Of a stretch of 35,426 nt of DNA, positions 1 through 8,516 are shown piece by piece. Position 1 is the stretch's first letter. Every line of letters starts with the position of its first letter. The notes under the pieces are model-generated. The model did not search any database. It saw only the letters and a program-made list of their open reading frames with translations, and had not been told where the DNA came from. The stretch is from Hyphomonas sp. BRH_c22 (GTDB lineage Bacteria > Pseudomonadota > Alphaproteobacteria > Caulobacterales > Hyphomonadaceae): positions 1 to 35,426 of the forward strand of contig NZ_LADU01000082.1 of assembly GCF_000961795.1 (NCBI RefSeq), written 5' to 3'. A program made the position numbers and the translations under genes.

Positions 1-58
1 GTTGCGGCATCAGAGCGCGGAGACGCCCTCTACGCGGTCAAACGCTGACGGGCTGGCT

Positions 59-595
59 TTATTCGCCCAGCACGTAGTCGGCTTCGGCCACATAACGGCT
101 CGGGCCGTCACCCCTATGGCTGGAATAGAGGTGAAAGCTGTTCACCCTGAACGCATCACTGCGGTAGGCGTGGCGCGGCGCAGCCCACGTGGTGACGTCT
201 TCAGGCGTGGTACCGTGAAGGTAGGCCAGGGTGACGTGCGGCGTGAAGTTGCGCCGGTCCGCCGGCAGGCCGAGGCGCCGGGCGGCGCGCTCACACTGAG
301 CCGCCAGGGCGCTCAGCTCGTCTGTCTGGCGCACCCTCGCCCAAACCGAACTTGGTTCGCGCCGGCCGAACCAGCCGATGCCTTCGAGCCAGATTTCAAG
401 CGCGGGTGACCGAATTTCGCCAAGCAGGTCGTCGAGATCGCGCGCCTGGCTGTGACTGAGATCGCCGAAGAAGCGCAGCGTGATATGGAAATTGCGCTCA
501 GGACGCCAGCTGGCGCCGGGTAGCACTGTCTGCAGGGCCTTGAGGCCCGGCACGATGACGGGATCGACAGGGAGAGCGGCGAACAGGCGATACAT
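59..595 (-). CDS. thpR: RNA 2',3'-cyclic phosphodiesterase (2'-5' RNA ligase family)
   Basis: This 178-aa protein has the two-histidine architecture of the 2H phosphoesterase superfamily. An HITL motif lies near residue 37 (NFHITLRFFGDL) and an HVTL motif near residue 120 (FTPHVTLAYL), matching the two HxTx catalytic motifs. The N-terminus (MYRLFAALPVD) and the length fit the ThpR/LigT family, whose members hydrolyse 2',3'-cyclic phosphates on RNA and were first noted for 2'-5' RNA ligase activity in vitro. The start was chosen at the ATG ahead of RLFAAL because the 16 upstream in-frame codons do not resemble the family. It is cytosolic, and its cellular role is generally poorly defined. The neighbouring DUF2853 gene is on the same strand 88 nt upstream, so cotranscription is possible. 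The family call is secure; the physiological substrate is not. Confidence 0.92.
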   Translation of the reverse strand: MYRLFAALPVDPVIVPGLKALQTVLPGASWRPERNFHITLRFFGDLSHSQARDLDDLLGEIRSPALEIWLEGIGWFGRREPSSVWARVRQTDELSALAAQCERAARRLGLPADRRNFTPHVTLAYLHGTTPEDVTTWAAPRHAYRSDAFRVNSFHLYSSHRGDGPSRYVAEADYVLGE

Positions 596-683
596 GCATG
601 TATCTGAAACAGGATTACGGGCAAAAGAAAACCCGGCCTCCACCCGACCGGGTCCCCAATATCAATATCGATGGATCGACGGA

Positions 684-1016
684 TCAGCCGGCGAGATCAC
701 CGAGCTTTCCGAAATGCTCTGCAAGCAGGTAATAGAACGTCACGCGCGACTTCGTTGTGCCTTCCGGTTGCAACTTGTCGCAGACAGCCTTGATGGCCGC
801 GTCGAGATCGTTCTTGTTCTGGGCGAGGCCGAGCTTGCCCCGGCACCAGCGCTCCCGGACCCGGTCCAGTTCGCCCGAATCCGAACATGCAACCATGGAA
901 CTGTCCCGGTTGCGAAGTGCAATGCCAAGATGTCCCACGATCTTCTCTGCGGCGGCCTGATTGTAGCCGTTCGCGTATTTCTTGATGTTTTCGGCGTAAG
1001 CCGATGCGTCTGCCAT
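684..1016 (-). CDS. DUF2853 family protein
   Basis: This is a small soluble protein of 110 aa. I recognise it as DUF2853 from the central HLGIALRNRDSSMVACSD segment and the C-terminal TKSRVTFYYLLAEHFGKL block, both characteristic of this widespread alphaproteobacterial family. There is no signal peptide or membrane segment. Two Cys residues are visible (VACSD and WCRGK), plus a third near the C-terminus (AVCDK), but they do not form an obvious metal motif. The function is unknown. The start ATG is preceded on the minus strand by AGGGGA at a spacing of 6, which supports the assigned N-terminus. The gene is divergent from the BI-1 gene across a 361-nt gap. Confidence 0.85.
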   Translation of the reverse strand: MADASAYAENIKKYANGYNQAAAEKIVGHLGIALRNRDSSMVACSDSGELDRVRERWCRGKLGLAQNKNDLDAAIKAVCDKLQPEGTTKSRVTFYYLLAEHFGKLGDLAG

Positions 1017-1377
1017 GTCTTATCCCCTAAGTTTTCTGGTGCCCCAACCGTTGGAACTGCACCAGATTCGGGAAATTACTCCTTGGTTAACATGAGTCAA
1101 TGCAAAACCCGAAAGGCCAATGTTTTCAGAACTGGCTGGCATACTGATTGTTCACTTGGAGAGATTAGGGACGCTAAAGCAATGCATAAGTATAGATTGC
1201 CTGGTCTGCAGATATTCTCATGGCGAGCAGGTGTATTCGAACGGGAATGGCGTCGAGGCTGATGGAAAGGGCAAGGCACGGTGTTCGGTTTTCCTTGCAG
1301 ACGCGATACAGTTTCACCATATTCCCTCGTGTGCGCGCGTCTTTACGTGCGCGAGCAAACAGAAGGGTATTAAACCT
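1017..1377. other. Intergenic region between divergent DUF2853 and BI-1 genes
   Basis: This 361-nt gap must hold the promoters of both flanking divergent genes. I see a near-perfect hairpin at 1333-1352 (GCGCGCGT, loop CTTT, ACGTGCGC, with one G-U pair) about 8 nt upstream of the probable ribosome-binding site AGAAGGG at 1361-1367. A 39-codon ATG frame at 1262-1381 is rich in arginine and its stop overlaps the BI-1 start (ATGA). The open frame of the BI-1 gene extends far upstream, but that stretch has no BI-1 homology. I could not identify convincing -35/-10 pairs. Confidence 0.4.
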
Positions 1378-2124
1378 ATGAACGAATTCAATCGGGCCTA
1401 CACGCCAAAAACTGGCGCCGACTCGATGGACACGTCCGTCAACGAGGGCCTTCGGACCTTCATGCTGGGCGTTTACAACAAGATGGCGCTTGGACTGTTG
1501 TTGACTGCGGGACTCGCTTACGCCTTCGGTGCCCTGGTGCCGGAGAGCGTGACGCTGACGCTGCTGACCGGGCCTATCGGGCTGGTCATCATGTTTGCGC
1601 CGCTGGCGATCCTGCTCCTGTCCAGCTTCGTGATGAAGAACCCGTCGCCGCTGGCGGCAAACCTCGTCTACTGGTCGGTCGTCTCCCTGATCGGCGTCGG
1701 CATGGGCGCAATTGTCTATGTCTATGCGCGCCAGCCTGACGGCATGCTGATTGTGTCCAAGGCGTTCCTGACGACGGCGATCGCCTTTGGGGGACTGTCG
1801 CTCTACGGCTATACGACCAAGCGCGACCTGTCGGGCTTTGGCACGTTCCTGATCATGGGCGTCATCGGCATTATCGTGGCGTCGATCCTGAACATGTTCA
1901 TCTTCCAGTCGAGCATGATGCACATGGTCATCTCGGTTGTCGGTCTGTTGTTGTTTGCCGGCCTGACGGCCTTCGACACGCAGCGCCTGAAGAATATGTA
2001 TTTCCAGCTCGTCGGTGATTCCCGCGCGATGGCGGTGGCGACCACCTATGGCGCGCTCAGCCTGTACCTGGATTTCGTGAACATGTTCCAGTTCCTGCTG
2101 GCGATCATGTCCGGCCGCGACTAA
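1378..2124 (+). CDS. BAX inhibitor-1 / YccA family membrane protein
   Basis: This 248-aa integral membrane protein has about seven hydrophobic helices and the family's typical arrangement. An N-terminal soluble stretch (NRAYTPKTGADSMDTSVNEG) precedes the first helix (FMLGVYNKMALGLLLTAGLAY). A signature-like GLTAFDTQRLKNMY follows near residue 200, and a final helix ends in YLDFVNMFQFLLAIMSGRD. The paired acidic residues of the BI-1 fold are consistent with D203 in AFDTQ and D226 in LYLDF. The family includes YccA (modulator of FtsH in E. coli) and the calcium-leak protein BsYetJ; which role applies here cannot be told. The start was set at the ATG behind AGAAGGG because the homology begins there. 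An excellent intrinsic terminator follows. Confidence 0.93.
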   Translation: MNEFNRAYTPKTGADSMDTSVNEGLRTFMLGVYNKMALGLLLTAGLAYAFGALVPESVTLTLLTGPIGLVIMFAPLAILLLSSFVMKNPSPLAANLVYWSVVSLIGVGMGAIVYVYARQPDGMLIVSKAFLTTAIAFGGLSLYGYTTKRDLSGFGTFLIMGVIGIIVASILNMFIFQSSMMHMVISVVGLLLFAGLTAFDTQRLKNMYFQLVGDSRAMAVATTYGALSLYLDFVNMFQFLLAIMSGRD

Positions 2125-2145
2125 GCGCCCATCCAGACCCAGACA

Positions 2146-2180
2146 AAAGCCCCGCCCTCACCGGCGGGGCTTTCCTTTTT
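2146..2180 (+). terminator. Intrinsic terminator after the BI-1 gene
   Basis: A perfect 11-bp stem (AAAGCCCCGCC with GGCGGGGCTTT), a 6-nt loop CTCACC and a following CCTTTTT tract lie 21 nt after the BI-1 stop codon. This should end the BI-1 transcript and insulate mdh. Read on the opposite strand the A tract at the 5' side is short, so it acts mainly on the plus strand. Confidence 0.92.
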
Positions 2181-2254
2181 GGCGCATTGCGAAATTGCGG
2201 CGTCTCGGCTAACCCTCCGGCCAAACACGCCCCAACACTTTCAGGAGTTTATGA

Positions 2255-3220
<966 letters not shown>

Positions 3221-3229
3221 GAGCCTGTC

Positions 3230-3778
3230 ATGGCCATCGGGCCGACAATCGAAACGGACCGTCTGATCCTTCGCCCGCCGCGGGCGGAGGATTTTGACTC
3301 GTGGGTGGCCTTTCATGCCGATGAAGCGGTGATGACCCACCTCGGCGGTGTGCAGGGCCCCGAACTGACATGGCGGGCGATATGCATGACAGCGGGTGCC
3401 TGGACGATTGCCGGGTTTTCCATGTTCTCGGTGATCGAGAAGGCGACTGGCCAATGGGTCGGGCGGCTGGGTCCTTGGTGTCCGCATGGCTGGCCGGGGA
3501 CCGAGATCGGCTGGGGCCTTGCCCGCACGGCCTGGGGTAAAGGTTATGCGACCGAAGGCGCGGCGGCCTGCATGGATTACGTGGTCGATATTCTTGGGTG
3601 GGACGAGATTATCCACACAATCCTGCCGGAGAATGCCGGGTCCATCCGCGTCGCCGAGCGGCTTGGCAGCCGGGTGCTGCGCCAGGTGGCGACCCCGCCG
3701 CCTTTCGAGGGCCAGATGTGGGATGTCTATGGCCAGACCGCCGATGAGTGGCGTTCACGCCGGATCAAAGGCGCGTGA
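3230..3778 (+). CDS. GNAT family N-acetyltransferase
   Basis: This 182-aa protein resembles the RimJ/RimL-like GNAT subgroup. The N-terminal strand pair reads ETDRLILRPPRAEDFDSW. The acetyl-CoA pyrophosphate-binding motif is ARTAWGKGYATEG (R-x-x-W-G-x-G-x-A) near residues 98-110, and NAGSIRVAERLG follows as the typical C-terminal helix that packs on CoA. It should transfer an acetyl group to an amine of a protein or small molecule; the acceptor is unknown. The start lies 9 nt after the mdh stop, with TAGGAG supplying the ribosome-binding site, so it is probably cotranscribed with mdh. Confidence 0.9.
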   Translation: MAIGPTIETDRLILRPPRAEDFDSWVAFHADEAVMTHLGGVQGPELTWRAICMTAGAWTIAGFSMFSVIEKATGQWVGRLGPWCPHGWPGTEIGWGLARTAWGKGYATEGAAACMDYVVDILGWDEIIHTILPENAGSIRVAERLGSRVLRQVATPPPFEGQMWDVYGQTADEWRSRRIKGA

Positions 3779-3872
3779 GGATTGGATGAACCGGTTTTCC
3801 GGGCCGCCACCCTTCCATGGTGCTGCGGGGTGGCTTAGCGTGCCGGCAACAGACAGCCGGAGATAAGAAACC

Positions 3873-5291
3873 ATGTTGAGACCCCTGACCCCGATTGCGC
3901 TCGCGGCGCTTGTCGCCGTGATGCCTGCGACTGCCGACAAGGCCGATGTGCTGGACCCGGACATCCGGGCGCAGGCAGAAGCGTTGATGGAGGCAGGCCT
4001 CAAAGATGATGTCGGGCTCGAATTCACAGAGAGTCTGACGACCGAGATCGGTCCACGGCTTGCCGGTTCGGATGCTGAATGGCGGGCCCGGCAATGGGCC
4101 ATGACCAAGCTGAAGGATTTGAACTTCCAGCAGGCCTATATCGAGGACTTCAACCTGCCGTACTGGGAGCGCGTAAGCGAATCCGCGTCGGTTGTGGGAC
4201 CGAACCCGCAGAATCTCCTCGTAACTGCGCTGGGCGGATCGAAGTCGACGCCGAAAGGCGGCGTCGAGGCCGGGATCGTGCGCTTTGCCAGCCTCGCCGA
4301 CCTGAAGGCGGCGCCTGCTGATTCCCTAACCGGCAAGATTGCGTTCATTGATGAGCGCATGGTGCGTACCCAGGACGGGTCAGGCTACGGCGCAGCGGTG
4401 GCCAAGCGGGGGGGATGTGCCGAGGCGGCGGCCGCCGCTGGCGCGGTCGCGTGCCTCATCCGCTCGGTAGGTACCCAGTCCCACCGAATGCCCCATACGG
4501 GCGGCATGATGCGCGAGGGCGCACTTGGCGCCTTGCCGGCGGCTGCGCTGTCTCCGCCCGATGCGGACCAGCTGGCGCGGTTGCTGGAGCGCGGACCGGT
4601 CACGGTGAACCTCGACATTCAGGTGAAGTCGGCCGAGTCGGCGGCATCAGGCAATGTGATCGCTGAAGTGGAGGGCACGGGCCGCGAGGGCGAGATCGTG
4701 CTGATTGGCTGCCACCTCGACAGTTGGGACCTGGGCACTGGCGCAATCGACGATGCGGCCGGGTGCGGGATCGTGGTGGCGGCGGCCAACCTGATCCAGC
4801 AATTGCCGCAAAAGCCCAGGCGCACGATCCGGGTCGTGCTTTACGGGTCGGAGGAAGTGGGCCTGTTTGGCGGGCGGGCCTATGCTGCGGCGCACGCCGA
4901 GGAGCTGGACAAGCATGTGCTGGCTGCTGAAAGCGACTTCGGTGCCGGCCGGATCTGGCGCCTGACCAGCGGTTTCGGGGAGGGCGCGCTGGATTATGCC
5001 GCCGCGATGCAAAGCGTGGTGGCGCCGCTTGGAATCATCGCGGGGGATAACGGCGGCAGGGGCGGCCCGGACATCATGGTCCTGCATGCGTCCGGTGTGC
5101 CGGTTCTGGAGCCGGACCAGGATGGAACGGACTATTTTGACCTGCATCACACGCCGGATGACACGTTTGACAAGATCGAGCCTGATGCGTTCCGGCAGAA
5201 CGTCGCAGCCTATGCCGCGCTGACCTATCTCGCGGCCGCAACGGACTGGGATTTCCGCAAGGTCGCCGCACCCGAGACTGACGACCAGTAG
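3873..5291 (+). CDS. Secreted M28 family zinc metallopeptidase (carboxypeptidase Q-like)
   Basis: This 472-aa protein begins with a short Sec signal peptide (MLRPLTPIALAALVAV, cleavage near ATA) and should act in the periplasm. The M28 di-zinc site is visible: GCHLDSWD near residue 280 (His ligand), AIDDAAGCG (bridging Asp), YGSEEVGLFG near 326 (catalytic Glu and Glu ligand), AESDFGAG near 350 (Asp ligand) and LHHTPDDT near 424 (last His). A protease-associated (PA-like) region is inserted at about residues 120-260. This order matches the PGCP/carboxypeptidase Q branch, which removes single residues from small peptides. It follows the acetyltransferase by 94 nt and is 2 nt from the next gene, suggesting cotranscription with it. 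Confidence 0.92.
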   Translation: MLRPLTPIALAALVAVMPATADKADVLDPDIRAQAEALMEAGLKDDVGLEFTESLTTEIGPRLAGSDAEWRARQWAMTKLKDLNFQQAYIEDFNLPYWERVSESASVVGPNPQNLLVTALGGSKSTPKGGVEAGIVRFASLADLKAAPADSLTGKIAFIDERMVRTQDGSGYGAAVAKRGGCAEAAAAAGAVACLIRSVGTQSHRMPHTGGMMREGALGALPAAALSPPDADQLARLLERGPVTVNLDIQVKSAESAASGNVIAEVEGTGREGEIVLIGCHLDSWDLGTGAIDDAAGCGIVVAAANLIQQLPQKPRRTIRVVLYGSEEVGLFGGRAYAAAHAEELDKHVLAAESDFGAGRIWRLTSGFGEGALDYAAAMQSVVAPLGIIAGDNGGRGGPDIMVLHASGVPVLEPDQDGTDYFDLHHTPDDTFDKIEPDAFRQNVAAYAALTYLAAATDWDFRKVAAPETDDQ

Positions 5292-5293
5292 GC

Positions 5294-5827
5294 ATGCCGA
5301 ACCGCGCGGGACGGATCGCCGCCAGCCTGGATTCCGTGCATGAATCGCTGCGCATGGTGCAGCGGGAACTGTCTGGCGTGCGCGAAGATGGCGCGCGATG
5401 GCGCTGGGCCGCCGTTGGCATGGTGATCGCGTTGCAGGGGGCGCTCGTGACGGCCTTGAGCGGCTATGAGACTGCACAGGACGCGGACGTTGAAGATCCG
5501 TCCAGTCCCGACCGGTTTGCCCCTGTGGCGCTGTTGCTGCGCCGGGCGAGATCGGCCGAGTACCTGAATGTGCCCGAGCGCGTGGAGATGACGGGTTCGG
5601 CGGTTCGCCAGATCGAGCATCTGGTGGCCTATCGCAATACGGTGGTGCACGGGCTGGGGATGAGTGAGGGGGAGGGGGTGGCAAAGGGGTGCCAGAGGGT
5701 GCTGGACATCGTCCGGCACGTGCTGCTGGCATACCCTGCGTTCGATGTGTCGCGCCATCACCTCATTTGTGCGCTGATCTCTGACGAATTGTCCCGGATC
5801 GAACCGCTGCTGCGCGAGCCCGGTTAA
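5294..5827 (+). CDS. Uncharacterised helical protein with HEPN-like Rx4H motif
   Basis: This 177-aa protein is predicted mostly alpha-helical, without signal peptide or confident membrane span. I do not recognise it as a named family. A helix rich in small residues (VIALQGALVTALSGY, about residues 44-58) is followed by a charged region. Helices around VEMTGSAVRQIEHLVAYRNTVVHG (about 98-121) then end in R-N-T-V-V-H, which fits the R(N/D/H)x4-6H signature of HEPN-fold RNases and nucleotide-binding proteins. I recall similar uncharacterised proteins combining an ALQGA-type helix with an LRNxxxH motif. It starts 2 nt after the M28 peptidase stop, so translation is probably coupled. No antitoxin or nucleotidyltransferase partner is adjacent. 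Confidence 0.72.
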   Translation: MPNRAGRIAASLDSVHESLRMVQRELSGVREDGARWRWAAVGMVIALQGALVTALSGYETAQDADVEDPSSPDRFAPVALLLRRARSAEYLNVPERVEMTGSAVRQIEHLVAYRNTVVHGLGMSEGEGVAKGCQRVLDIVRHVLLAYPAFDVSRHHLICALISDELSRIEPLLREPG

Positions 5828-5845
5828 TATCCAGGTCATGCAAGC

Positions 5846-7087
5846 ATGGCATGTATGCAGGTCATGCGCCCCGTCCTTCGCCCGCTTCTCTTGTCCTGTG
5901 CCGCCTTTGCCCTGATCGCGGCAGCGCCGGCGACGTTCACGCGAGAAGAGCTGGACGCGCTGGAAGCCGAGCGCCAGGCCGCAGTCATGCGGCTGGAGGC
6001 GCTGCAGGCCGCAGGCGAAGAAACCGAAATGGACCTGCGACAGATCGACAGCAAGCTGATCTCTGCCGCCATGGAATCCCGGCGCCGTGAAGAACAGGCC
6101 GCTGCTTCGGAGAAGGCCCTGATCGATCTCGGCACACGCCGGGCGGTGGCCCAGGAAGACCTGCTGGTTGACCGGCAGGCGCTGGAAGACCTGCTGGCGG
6201 CACTGGCCGCCTCCAACCGCCGCAGGCCGCCCGCACTGATCGTCTCGCCGGGCAAGGCGAACACGGCCGTTCGCCGGGCGATCCTGATGAGCCAGACGAC
6301 CCCGCGGCTGGCATCGCGGGCCGATGACCTTTCCGGGGAAATCGACGAACTGAACCTGCTCGAGCGTCAGATCCGGGGGGAGCGGGCGCGGCTGGAGGCA
6401 GCCGAAGCAACGCTTGCGGTCAAGCGTGTGGAGATTGAACGGCTGGCCGCAGTCAAGCGCGGCAGCTTCGAAGATATTGCCGGGGATATCGACGTGCTGC
6501 GCCAACGCGCCGACACTCTGGGGCAGAAAGCGGAAACGCTGCGCGAACTGCTGGCGGCACTTGAATCGGATGCCCCGGCGGCGCCGGGCATGAAGCCCGC
6601 GCTGAGGCCGAAGCTGGCATCAGCGACAACGTCGGTATCGCGTCCGAAACCGCCGGCACAGAGGGTTCAGCCTGCACCGGCATCGCGGCCATTGGGCGCG
6701 GCGGCCCTCGGCGCGCTGATCCAGCCGGCTGCCGGCGATGTGATCTTCGGATTCGGTGACAAGATGCCGACCGGCGGCAAGACGGAATGGATCACGTTTG
6801 CGACCCGGCAGGCGGCCCAGGTGGTGGCGCCGATCGGCGGCAAAGTTGAGTACGCACGGCCATTTCGCAGCTATGGATCAATGTTAATTTTGCGCACAAG
6901 CGACGGATACCATGTTATTCTGACAGGCATGAGCCGGATCTATGTCACTGAAGGCCAATCAGTTTCTGCGAATGAGCCTGTCGGGCGGATGCCTGACCGC
7001 GCTGAACCTGCGCCGCAGCTGAATATGGAATTAAGGCTTGGCGACAAGGTGATGAATCCGGCACAATGGTTATCGAGTGGCAAATGA
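5846..7087 (+). CDS. EnvC-like murein hydrolase activator (degenerate LytM/M23 domain)
   Basis: This 413-aa periplasmic protein has a signal peptide (PVLRPLLLSCAAFALIAA) and then a long coiled coil, about residues 30-245, rich in Glu, Leu, Arg and Ala. A Pro/Ala linker leads to a C-terminal LytM-fold domain at about 295-413. The LytM zinc ligands are absent: the usual HxxxD position reads GGKTEWITFA and the C-terminal HxH position reads QLNMELR. This matches EnvC-type proteins, which activate amidases for septal peptidoglycan splitting rather than cut themselves. Three in-frame ATGs (5846, 5855, 5864) are possible. I chose 5846 because AGG lies 10 nt upstream, but the start is uncertain. The frame ends inside the possible 5' extension of the S41 protease gene, so the two are cotranscribed. 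Confidence 0.9.
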   Translation: MACMQVMRPVLRPLLLSCAAFALIAAAPATFTREELDALEAERQAAVMRLEALQAAGEETEMDLRQIDSKLISAAMESRRREEQAAASEKALIDLGTRRAVAQEDLLVDRQALEDLLAALAASNRRRPPALIVSPGKANTAVRRAILMSQTTPRLASRADDLSGEIDELNLLERQIRGERARLEAAEATLAVKRVEIERLAAVKRGSFEDIAGDIDVLRQRADTLGQKAETLRELLAALESDAPAAPGMKPALRPKLASATTSVSRPKPPAQRVQPAPASRPLGAAALGALIQPAAGDVIFGFGDKMPTGGKTEWITFATRQAAQVVAPIGGKVEYARPFRSYGSMLILRTSDGYHVILTGMSRIYVTEGQSVSANEPVGRMPDRAEPAPQLNMELRLGDKVMNPAQWLSSGK

Positions 7088-7112
7088 GGTCACGATGATG
7101 GAGGATTGGAAT

Positions 7113-8435
7113 ATGCGTTCACTGCTGACAGGCGCCGCGCTCGGGATTGTACTGGGCGGCGCAGCGGTTGGATTTTCCGCCTTCGCATGGCCGCAGGAGA
7201 AGCCGGCCGATCCGCGGATGGTGACGTATCAGCAGCTGGAACTGTTCGCCGAGATCCTCGCCCGCGCCCGTCAGGACTATGTCGTGGAAGTCGACGAAAA
7301 GGCCGCGATGGAATCCGCGATCAATGGCATGCTGACCTCGCTGGACCCGCATTCCGGTTATCTCAATCCTGACGACTTCCGTTCGATGCAGGTGCAGACA
7401 TCCGGCGAATATGGCGGCCTTGGCATCGAAGTGACGATGGAAGACGGTTTCGTCAAAGTCATATCGCCGATGGACAATACGCCTGCCAGCCGCGCCGGCA
7501 TCCAGAGCGGCGACCTGATCACGGCCATCAACGGCGCGCCGATTATCGGCCAGACGCTGAATGATGCCGTCAAGGAAATGCGCGGCGAAACGGGAACGGA
7601 TATTGTCATCACGATCCTGCGTGCCGGAGAAGACCCGTTCGATGTGACGCTGACACGTGAAGTAATCGAGCAGAAATCCGTTACCTGGAAAATGCAGAAA
7701 AACGATATCGGCTATCTCAGGATTTCCAGTTTCAACGAGCGCACGACGCTGCTGCTCGAAGAAGGCATCGAAGGCATCTCCAAGGCGACGGGCAACCGTC
7801 CAAAAGGCCTGATCATCGACCTGCGCAACAATGGCGGCGGATTGCTGGACCAGGCCGTTTCCGTGTCCGACGTGTTCCTGTCGGGCGGCGAAGTCGTCTC
7901 GACGCAGGGCCGCCGCTCTGCCGACATCGAGCGTTACAATGCCCGCACAGGCGAGGTGTTCAAGGGCGTGCCGATCATCGTGCTGATCAATGGCGGTTCA
8001 GCGTCCGCATCTGAAATCGTGGCCGGTGCCCTGAAGGACCGTGGCCGGGCGACGATTATCGGCACGACCAGTTTCGGCAAGGGATCGGTCCAGACCGTGA
8101 TCCCGCTTGGCGCCGATCGCGGGGCGATCCGCCTGACGACCGCACGCTATTACACGCCATCCGGTCGTTCGATCCAGGCGCTAGGCATCGATCCCGATAT
8201 CGAGATCACCCAGACGCGGTTGACCGAGGAAGAACTGGCCAGGATCAAGCGCTGGTCGGAAGCGGACCTGCCGCATGCCCTGGCCAATGAAGACGGCGAA
8301 AAGCGGCATGAAGTCACCTTGCCGGATGAGCAGCCGCCCGAAGGCTACGAGGGTGAGGATTACCAGCTGGAGCGCGCAGTCGACATGCTGCGTGAAGGGA
8401 CTGTGACTGCCAGTGCTTTCCGCCGCGCAGGTTAA
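7113..8435 (+). CDS. ctpA: S41 family C-terminal processing peptidase
   Basis: This 440-aa protease is anchored or exported through an N-terminal hydrophobic segment (LLTGAALGIVLGGAAVGFSAF). A PDZ domain at about residues 95-175 (YGGLGIEVTMEDGFVKVI, then AGIQSGDLITAING) precedes the S41 catalytic core. The nucleophile Ser sits in NGGSASASEIVAGAL and the general-base Lys in GTTSFGKGSVQT, followed by the typical YYTPSGRSIQ. These proteases trim periplasmic C-termini, and in several bacteria they control peptidoglycan hydrolases, which suits the adjacent EnvC-like gene. I chose the ATG at 7113 because GGAGG lies 8 nt upstream. In-frame alternatives are ATG 7095 and GTG 7077, the latter overlapping the end of the upstream gene. 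Confidence 0.95.
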   Translation: MRSLLTGAALGIVLGGAAVGFSAFAWPQEKPADPRMVTYQQLELFAEILARARQDYVVEVDEKAAMESAINGMLTSLDPHSGYLNPDDFRSMQVQTSGEYGGLGIEVTMEDGFVKVISPMDNTPASRAGIQSGDLITAINGAPIIGQTLNDAVKEMRGETGTDIVITILRAGEDPFDVTLTREVIEQKSVTWKMQKNDIGYLRISSFNERTTLLLEEGIEGISKATGNRPKGLIIDLRNNGGGLLDQAVSVSDVFLSGGEVVSTQGRRSADIERYNARTGEVFKGVPIIVLINGGSASASEIVAGALKDRGRATIIGTTSFGKGSVQTVIPLGADRGAIRLTTARYYTPSGRSIQALGIDPDIEITQTRLTEEELARIKRWSEADLPHALANEDGEKRHEVTLPDEQPPEGYEGEDYQLERAVDMLREGTVTASAFRRAG

Positions 8436-8516
8436 GCTGTGTTTGTAGTCTGTTAACCAGATTGCCGCATTCTTGGTCCTTCAGGATCCTATTTGTTGAT
8501 TACATGAGGTCGCCGC

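Noticed and set aside
1080..1095. GTTAAC as a CtrA site (also TTAACC near 8450)
   Set aside because: Only a half-site-like element is present; the full TTAA-N7-TTAA pattern was not found.
1120..1377. N-terminal extension of the BI-1 protein
   Set aside because: The extra 86 residues are unlike the family, no ribosome-binding site supports them, and the ATG at 1378 has AGAAGGG upstream.
2251..2253. ATG closest to the mdh ribosome-binding site
   Set aside because: It is out of frame with Mdh; the in-frame ATG at 2258 matches the conserved N-terminus.
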